A DNA stretch of 20,198 nucleotides, taken from an uncultured Pedobacter sp. (GTDB lineage: Bacteria > Bacteroidota > Bacteroidia > Sphingobacteriales > Sphingobacteriaceae). Location of the stretch: positions 1 to 20,198 of the forward strand of contig CAMLDJ010000072.1 of assembly GCA_946478755.1 (NCBI GenBank), read 5' to 3'. Below the pieces are notes generated by a model. It was not told the DNA's origin, did not search any database, and was given only the letters and a program-made list of their open reading frames with translations. The position numbers were made by a program, and so were the translations under genes. Shown in pieces: positions 16,393 through 20,198 of the stretch (position 1 is the stretch's first letter; every line of letters begins with the position of its first letter).

Positions 16393-18693
16393 TTAGGCCA
16401 ACATAGCCTGCTGAACCAGCGGCAGCGAAAATGAAAATGTAGAACCTTTTCCTTCCTCGCTGCTCACCCAGATCTTTCCGCCTTCCCGTTTAACAATCTC
16501 AGAGGAAATATAAAGGCCAAGTCCAAGCCCGGAAAAGGTATGTTGATTATCACCGCTCACCCGGTAAAACTGATCAAAAACCTTGTCCAGGTATGCTTTT
16601 TCGATGCCAATTCCAAAATCGCGGACAGTTAAGACGGCCGCTCCATCACCGATACTGGTTTTAATGATGACCCTGTCGCCCTGCGGCGAATACTTCACTG
16701 CATTGGTAACCAGGTTGGTGATGACCTGGCCGATCCGTTCCCTGTCTCCAAAGACTGTTCCGGTAGGCGATAATTCCTCTGCCAAGGTGTGCGTCAGGGT
16801 CACATGCTGCAGTTCTTCTACCAGCTCGTTAACCAGTACGTTAAAATCGAATTCGCGGTCGTTGAATTGCACCTTGCCTGTATTGATCTTCGTTACATCC
16901 AGTAGGTCCCCAATCAGACTGGTTAGTCGGGTGATCTGCCCATCCATTTTCCTGATCAGCCCCGCATCCTTTTCATTCCCGTTTTTGGTCATCATCCTCC
17001 CCAGTAGCTGGGCGTAGGCTTTGATGCTGGTAACAGGTGTCTTTAGTTCGTGACTGGCAATTCCTATAAAATCATCTTTCTGACGCTGCAGGTGCTTCAA
17101 TTCAGTGATATCTACCAGGGCGCCAATGTATCCGTTAAAGACGCCATGCTCGTCATAATGGGGTTTGCCGCTAACAATTACCCAATGCACCTCGCCATCC
17201 ACGTGGTTGAAGCGGAACTCTACTTCAAAAAGTGCCCTGGCCGTGAAATCTCTAAAAAATTTTTCCTTTGTTATTTCGCGGTCCTCGGCAATCACCCAGT
17301 TTGTCCAACCAGCGTCCATATGTGCTTCGAACGGATGACCGGTCCAGTCTATCCAGGTCTGGTTAACATAGGTAATGCTTCCATGGGGATTTGCCATCCA
17401 CAAACCTGTGGGGGTAGCTGAAGTGATGTTGCGTAGCAATTGCTCGCTGTCGGCCACCTGTTTTAACAGCTGTTGTTGCAGCTGCTGGGCAATCATCGAC
17501 TCGGTAATGTCTAAAAGTGTGCCGAGCAATTGAATCGCTTTTTCACCCGCATAATAAACTTTCCCTTCAACTCTGATCCAGTGAACCGAGCTGTCCGGCC
17601 AAAGCACCCGTGCTTCATAAAACAGCTTGCCCGTTTTCAGTGCCTGTTCATAGGCTTTACGCCTCAGCTCGAGGTCTTCCGGGTGGATGCGTTTGCGGTA
17701 TTCTTCCTGTGGTACCGGCGCCTGGAATCCAAATATTTGGGCAAACAGTACCGAGGTAATCATCTCGCCGGTCTCCATGTCCAGATTAAATGTCCCCAGC
17801 CCAACAGCGTCAACTGCCAGCCTGACCTGCTTTTCCACCTCTTCAAGCTGATGCCGGCCTTTGACCTGCTCAGTGATCTCTGTAGCTACGATAATCACCC
17901 CGCTGATACTGCCGTCGTCCTCCCGAAAGGGCTCATAAACAAAATTAACATAAACCGTTTCGAGCTGGCCTGCTCTGACTAATGGCATTTCCATACCATG
18001 GCCATAAAAAGGCTCACCGGTTAGCCTTACCTGATCCAGCAATTCTTCAAAGCCCAGCCCTTTTGCGTGATGGAGCACCTCGAACACTGGTTTTCCGAAA
18101 AGCTCTTCAATCGATTTACCATAAAGCGAACAAAGCGGCGGATTGATCAGCTCGACTTCGTAATTCGGTCCCAGAAAAATGCCGATACCCACGGGCGCCT
18201 GCATAAAGATTGAATACAACTGCTTCCGCTGGATCTTTAACGCCTCAATACCAGCACGCTCTCTTTCTGCCAGGTTGTACATGGCAGTGACATTGGCGGG
18301 GGAGTGGATAAAATATTTCACGCCGCCCTGTTCGTCCAGGATAGGCGTATTGGTGGTTGTCCAGTACCGCTTTTCAAATTCATTTGTTCCCCGGATGGGA
18401 ATGTCATACCGGTAGTTGCTCATGGTATGCGGTTTACAGGTACTGATCGCCTGCTCAAAAGAATTGATTGTTCGCTCAATATTTTTAGAATCCTCATCGG
18501 TAGGGTTGGGCGGAAAGGCGGCAAATACTGACTCGCCTACCAGTGACTCCCTGCTACTATTGGTAGCAGCCAGGTAGGCTTCATTTACATCCAGTATGGT
18601 ATACACCGGTGCATCGGCATTGATGACCAAAATGGCCGAAGCAGTACAATTAAAGATCTGGCGGTATTCGGTTGCAGGAGTAAGTTTACTCAT
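16393..18693 (-). CDS. PAS-rich soluble sensor histidine kinase
   Basis: This 766-residue sensor kinase autophosphorylates on His and passes phosphate to a response regulator. No membrane segment is visible, so it should be cytoplasmic. There are about four PAS/PAC units: ~12-140 (divergent), ~155-275 (YSIFMQAPVGIGIFLGPNYE), ~287-398 (with the PAC-like VHWIRVEGKVYY, LLGTLLDITE) and ~415-532 (ITSATPTGLWMANPHGSITY, GALVDITELK). The HisKA domain follows with the H-box FIGIASHELKTPVTS (phospho-accepting H548), then HATPase_c with N-box NLVTNAVKYS, G1 DFGIGI, F-box VFDQFYRV and G2 GLGLGLYIS. No receiver domain is fused and no response regulator gene is in the window. Kinases of this build are abundant in Sphingobacteriaceae; the signal is unknown. 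Confidence 0.93.
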   Translation of the reverse strand: MSKLTPATEYRQIFNCTASAILVINADAPVYTILDVNEAYLAATNSSRESLVGESVFAAFPPNPTDEDSKNIERTINSFEQAISTCKPHTMSNYRYDIPIRGTNEFEKRYWTTTNTPILDEQGGVKYFIHSPANVTAMYNLAERERAGIEALKIQRKQLYSIFMQAPVGIGIFLGPNYEVELINPPLCSLYGKSIEELFGKPVFEVLHHAKGLGFEELLDQVRLTGEPFYGHGMEMPLVRAGQLETVYVNFVYEPFREDDGSISGVIIVATEITEQVKGRHQLEEVEKQVRLAVDAVGLGTFNLDMETGEMITSVLFAQIFGFQAPVPQEEYRKRIHPEDLELRRKAYEQALKTGKLFYEARVLWPDSSVHWIRVEGKVYYAGEKAIQLLGTLLDITESMIAQQLQQQLLKQVADSEQLLRNITSATPTGLWMANPHGSITYVNQTWIDWTGHPFEAHMDAGWTNWVIAEDREITKEKFFRDFTARALFEVEFRFNHVDGEVHWVIVSGKPHYDEHGVFNGYIGALVDITELKHLQRQKDDFIGIASHELKTPVTSIKAYAQLLGRMMTKNGNEKDAGLIRKMDGQITRLTSLIGDLLDVTKINTGKVQFNDREFDFNVLVNELVEELQHVTLTHTLAEELSPTGTVFGDRERIGQVITNLVTNAVKYSPQGDRVIIKTSIGDGAAVLTVRDFGIGIEKAYLDKVFDQFYRVSGDNQHTFSGLGLGLYISSEIVKREGGKIWVSSEEGKGSTFSFSLPLVQQAMLA

Positions 18694-18972
18694 AAAGTCA
18701 GGTCAATTTTCATAGTGAATCTCGAAAATAGGATTATTTCCATAAAGCTTTGTATGATGGAATCCCATCATTAACCGCATTTAAAGCTTTCCTGCCCGCC
18801 CCATACCTGACAATGCTGATAATTCCCCGGCAGAGGGGTTATTCAATCCTGCTTCACCCATTGATAGCAAAAATGACTGGTCTATTAAACATAACGCGGC
18901 ATTGCCGCAGTAAGTTTTAGCTTTTAGCATATTTAGCTTCAGGTATGCCGATTGTTTTAATTTTGTGCGGAT
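18694..18972. other. 279-bp intergenic region with two small inverted repeats
   Basis: This is the gap between the LTA-synthase-like gene (ending at 18973) and the kinase start, both on the minus strand. ATGATGG (18754-18760) is inverted at 18765-18771 (CCATCAT), about 60 bp upstream of the kinase start; it may be an operator or leader hairpin. GCGGC-ATT-GCCGC (18896-18908) lies about 65 nt after the upstream gene's stop; read leftward it is followed by GTTATGTTT and may be a weak terminator. No coding region is seen. Confidence 0.4.
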
Positions 18973-20085
18973 TTACTGGTGTAATCCTCCGTTTTTAAAA
19001 AGATCATATGCAGTCTGATAATAGGCCTTGGCCATATCAATCGTATGCGCAGCTAGTTTGGCGGGTTGCTGTTCGTTACTGTCCCGATGGTAGATATAGG
19101 TTTCTATTTTTTGCTGTGGACCTAAAATAACCAGGCTGTCCTGTCTTAAATAGGCTAATTTTTGATAGGTGCCCAGTACTGCCCTGGGTTGGTACCCAGG
19201 ATCCATTACATTTTTGCCATAGAGGTTACTCTGATAGTTCCAGCCCAGAAGGCCGAATAATGTTGGATAAAGATCAATCTGAGAACACATTTTTTCGATC
19301 GGCCCCTTCATCTTATCTGGCAGGTTCAGGATCATGCAGGGAATATGGTACTTACTGATCTCTACTTCATTTTTACCTGCACTACCCGCACAATGGTCAG
19401 CAACAATGATCACTACTGTATTTTTATACCAGGGCTTTTTCTGAATCTCCTGAAGAAAGTTGCCGATCGCATAGTCCGTATACCTGACTGCAGCCTCACG
19501 GCTGCTGGGTTGCTTAGGGATCTTCCCCTCGGGAAAGGTAAAAGGCCTGTGGTTGGAGGTAGTCATTACGAAATTATAGAAGAGCTTTCCAGTTTCATAG
19601 TTTTTATCAGCCCCACGGATCACCGCATCAAACAAATCTCCGTCACTTATTCCCCAGGCATTTTCAAAATGAACCTGATTGTTCTGAATGATCGTCCTTT
19701 TAGTAGGATAGGTGTCATCGATCTTCAGGTTCCTGCCCCTGTCTGTAATGTCAAATCCGTTACTGCCAAAATATTCATTCATGTTGTCGAAATAACCATC
19801 TCCTCCATAATAGAATGTCCTGCTGTAACCTTCCTTTTGAAAAATATGGCCTACTGTAGTCAGGCTTTTATTGTGTGGCCTGCGGACGATACTGTTGCCC
19901 GGTGTTGGCGGTATAGACAAACTTAATGCTTCCATCCCCCGCACGGTACGTGTGCCTGTCGCGTACATGTTGGTAAACAATAGGCCTTGATCTGCCAGTG
20001 AATCCACAGCGGGCATCAGGTTTTGAGTATTGCCAAAATGTGCCATAAAGTCGGCGCTCAGGCTTTCCACGGTGATCATGATCAC
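18973..20085 (-). CDS. LTA synthase-like phosphoglycerol transferase / sulfatase family protein, 5' part missing
   Basis: This is the catalytic ectodomain of the LtaS/OpgB-type alkaline-phosphatase superfamily, which transfers phosphoglycerol-type groups to envelope glycans or lipids outside the inner membrane. Conserved elements: VIMITVESLSADF with the metal-binding Glu; TGTRTVRGMEAL with the Thr that should be the nucleophile; a MTTSNHRPF segment; and VADHCAG with metal-binding Asp-His. About 370 residues of domain are intact to the stop. The family normally has four or five N-terminal membrane segments and about 600 residues; here all of that is missing. Homology begins abruptly at VIMIT. 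The codons further upstream (to 20169) encode a Cys/Arg/Ala-rich sequence that is just the antisense of a foreign coding fragment. So the gene is truncated by the join near 20085, not by evolution as far as can be told. Confidence 0.85.
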   Translation of the reverse strand: MIMITVESLSADFMAHFGNTQNLMPAVDSLADQGLLFTNMYATGTRTVRGMEALSLSIPPTPGNSIVRRPHNKSLTTVGHIFQKEGYSRTFYYGGDGYFDNMNEYFGSNGFDITDRGRNLKIDDTYPTKRTIIQNNQVHFENAWGISDGDLFDAVIRGADKNYETGKLFYNFVMTTSNHRPFTFPEGKIPKQPSSREAAVRYTDYAIGNFLQEIQKKPWYKNTVVIIVADHCAGSAGKNEVEISKYHIPCMILNLPDKMKGPIEKMCSQIDLYPTLFGLLGWNYQSNLYGKNVMDPGYQPRAVLGTYQKLAYLRQDSLVILGPQQKIETYIYHRDSNEQQPAKLAAHTIDMAKAYYQTAYDLFKNGGLHQ

Positions 20086-20088
20086 GAA
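20072..20088. other. Probable chimeric junction with 14-bp palindrome
   Basis: GTGATCATGATCAC (20072-20085) is a perfect palindrome. To its left the sequence fits the LTA-synthase-like gene; to its right it does not. In the minus-strand reading, the codon at 20086-20088 encodes Phe where this family normally has Asn just before the first strand. Base composition changes at the same point. Confidence 0.65.
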
Positions 20089-20191
20089 CGAGGCCATCGA
20101 CAAGCATGACCTGGAACGCACCCGGCAGCAAATCGCGGTCCTGGCCGCGGCACTGAACCGGGCGGCCAAGCTGTTGCAGGAGTATCGCTGA
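20078..20191 (+). CDS. 3' end of an unidentified gene from a high-GC source
   Basis: Read from 20078, the frame encodes 37 residues ending LAAALNRAAKLLQEYR before TGA at 20189-20191. Some 31 of 36 codons from ATG 20078 through CGC end in G or C, unlike any gene in the rest of the window. An ATG overlaps the stop as TGATG (20189-20193) and would open the next gene (Met-Thr-...), a layout typical of packed operons in high-GC bacteria. The protein end looks like an amphipathic Ala/Leu/Arg helix; I do not recognise a family. The true coding part probably starts at the join near 20086, and its 5' portion is missing. The ATG at 20078 lies in the palindrome and may belong to either side. Confidence 0.55.
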   Translation: MITNEAIDKHDLERTRQQIAVLAAALNRAAKLLQEYR

Positions 20192-20198
20192 TGACGCC

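Noticed and set aside
16583..17982. Long plus-strand open frames opposite the histidine kinase gene
   Set aside because: The kinase motifs on the minus strand are unambiguous; the opposite frames carry no recognisable motif.
20086..20169. N-terminal extension of the LTA-synthase-like protein up to 20169
   Set aside because: The sequence is a Cys/Arg/Ala-rich antisense reading of a GC-rich fragment with clear coding character on the other strand, and it has none of the expected membrane segments.
1..20198. CRISPR arrays, tRNA/rRNA genes, insertion sequences or integrases
   Set aside because: I found no regularly spaced repeats, no cloverleaf-like segment and no transposase or integrase motif in any of the coding regions.

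Overview
The window looks like a piece of a Bacteroidota chromosome, most likely from the Sphingobacteriaceae (Pedobacter or Mucilaginibacter type). The evidence is a SusC/SusD pair, a second TonB-dependent receptor with a carboxypeptidase-D-like N-terminal domain, a GntR-type regulator with a LacI-like sensor domain, PAS-rich soluble histidine kinases, mostly absent Shine-Dalgarno sequences, and a -33 TTTG / -7 TAnnTTTG type promoter. The genus is inferred from protein style, not from a search.

Region 1 (about 1-11070) is a compact glycan-utilisation locus. An AraC-family regulator (+) converges on, and overlaps by 26 bp, a GntR-family regulator (-). The GntR gene is divergent from a co-oriented series: a secreted GH89 alpha-N-acetylglucosaminidase, MurQ (N-acetylmuramic acid 6-phosphate etherase), SusC, SusD and an FHS-type major facilitator sugar transporter. 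A promoter-like sequence followed by a 10-bp tandem repeat lies in the regulator/GH89 gap and is the best operator candidate. Hairpins lie between murQ and susC and between susD and the transporter. As a working model, SusCD capture and import an amino-sugar glycan across the outer membrane, GH89 releases terminal alpha-GlcNAc, the MFS protein carries the sugar over the inner membrane, and MurQ converts MurNAc-6P to GlcNAc-6P. No sugar kinase and no muramidase is visible, so the pathway is incomplete in the window.

Region 2 (about 11130-15920) is visibly AT-richer. It holds a minus-strand TonB-dependent receptor of the outer-membrane beta-barrel family, a 486-bp gene-free stretch with inverted repeats, and a two-gene ABC transporter (ATPase plus an unclassified multi-pass membrane protein), ended by a strong 14-bp stem-loop.

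Region 3 (about 15930-20085, minus strand, GC-richer) holds a small ABM-fold protein, a soluble PAS-rich histidine kinase, and the catalytic domain of an LTA-synthase-like phosphoglycerol transferase/sulfatase family protein.

The last ~110 bp (about 20086-20198) do not belong with the rest. They are GC-rich, encode the 3' end of an unrelated plus-strand gene with high GC at third codon positions and a TGATG stop/start overlap, and cut off the LTA-synthase-like gene right at its first conserved beta strand. A perfect 14-bp palindrome sits at the join. This is most likely a chimeric or contaminating contig end.
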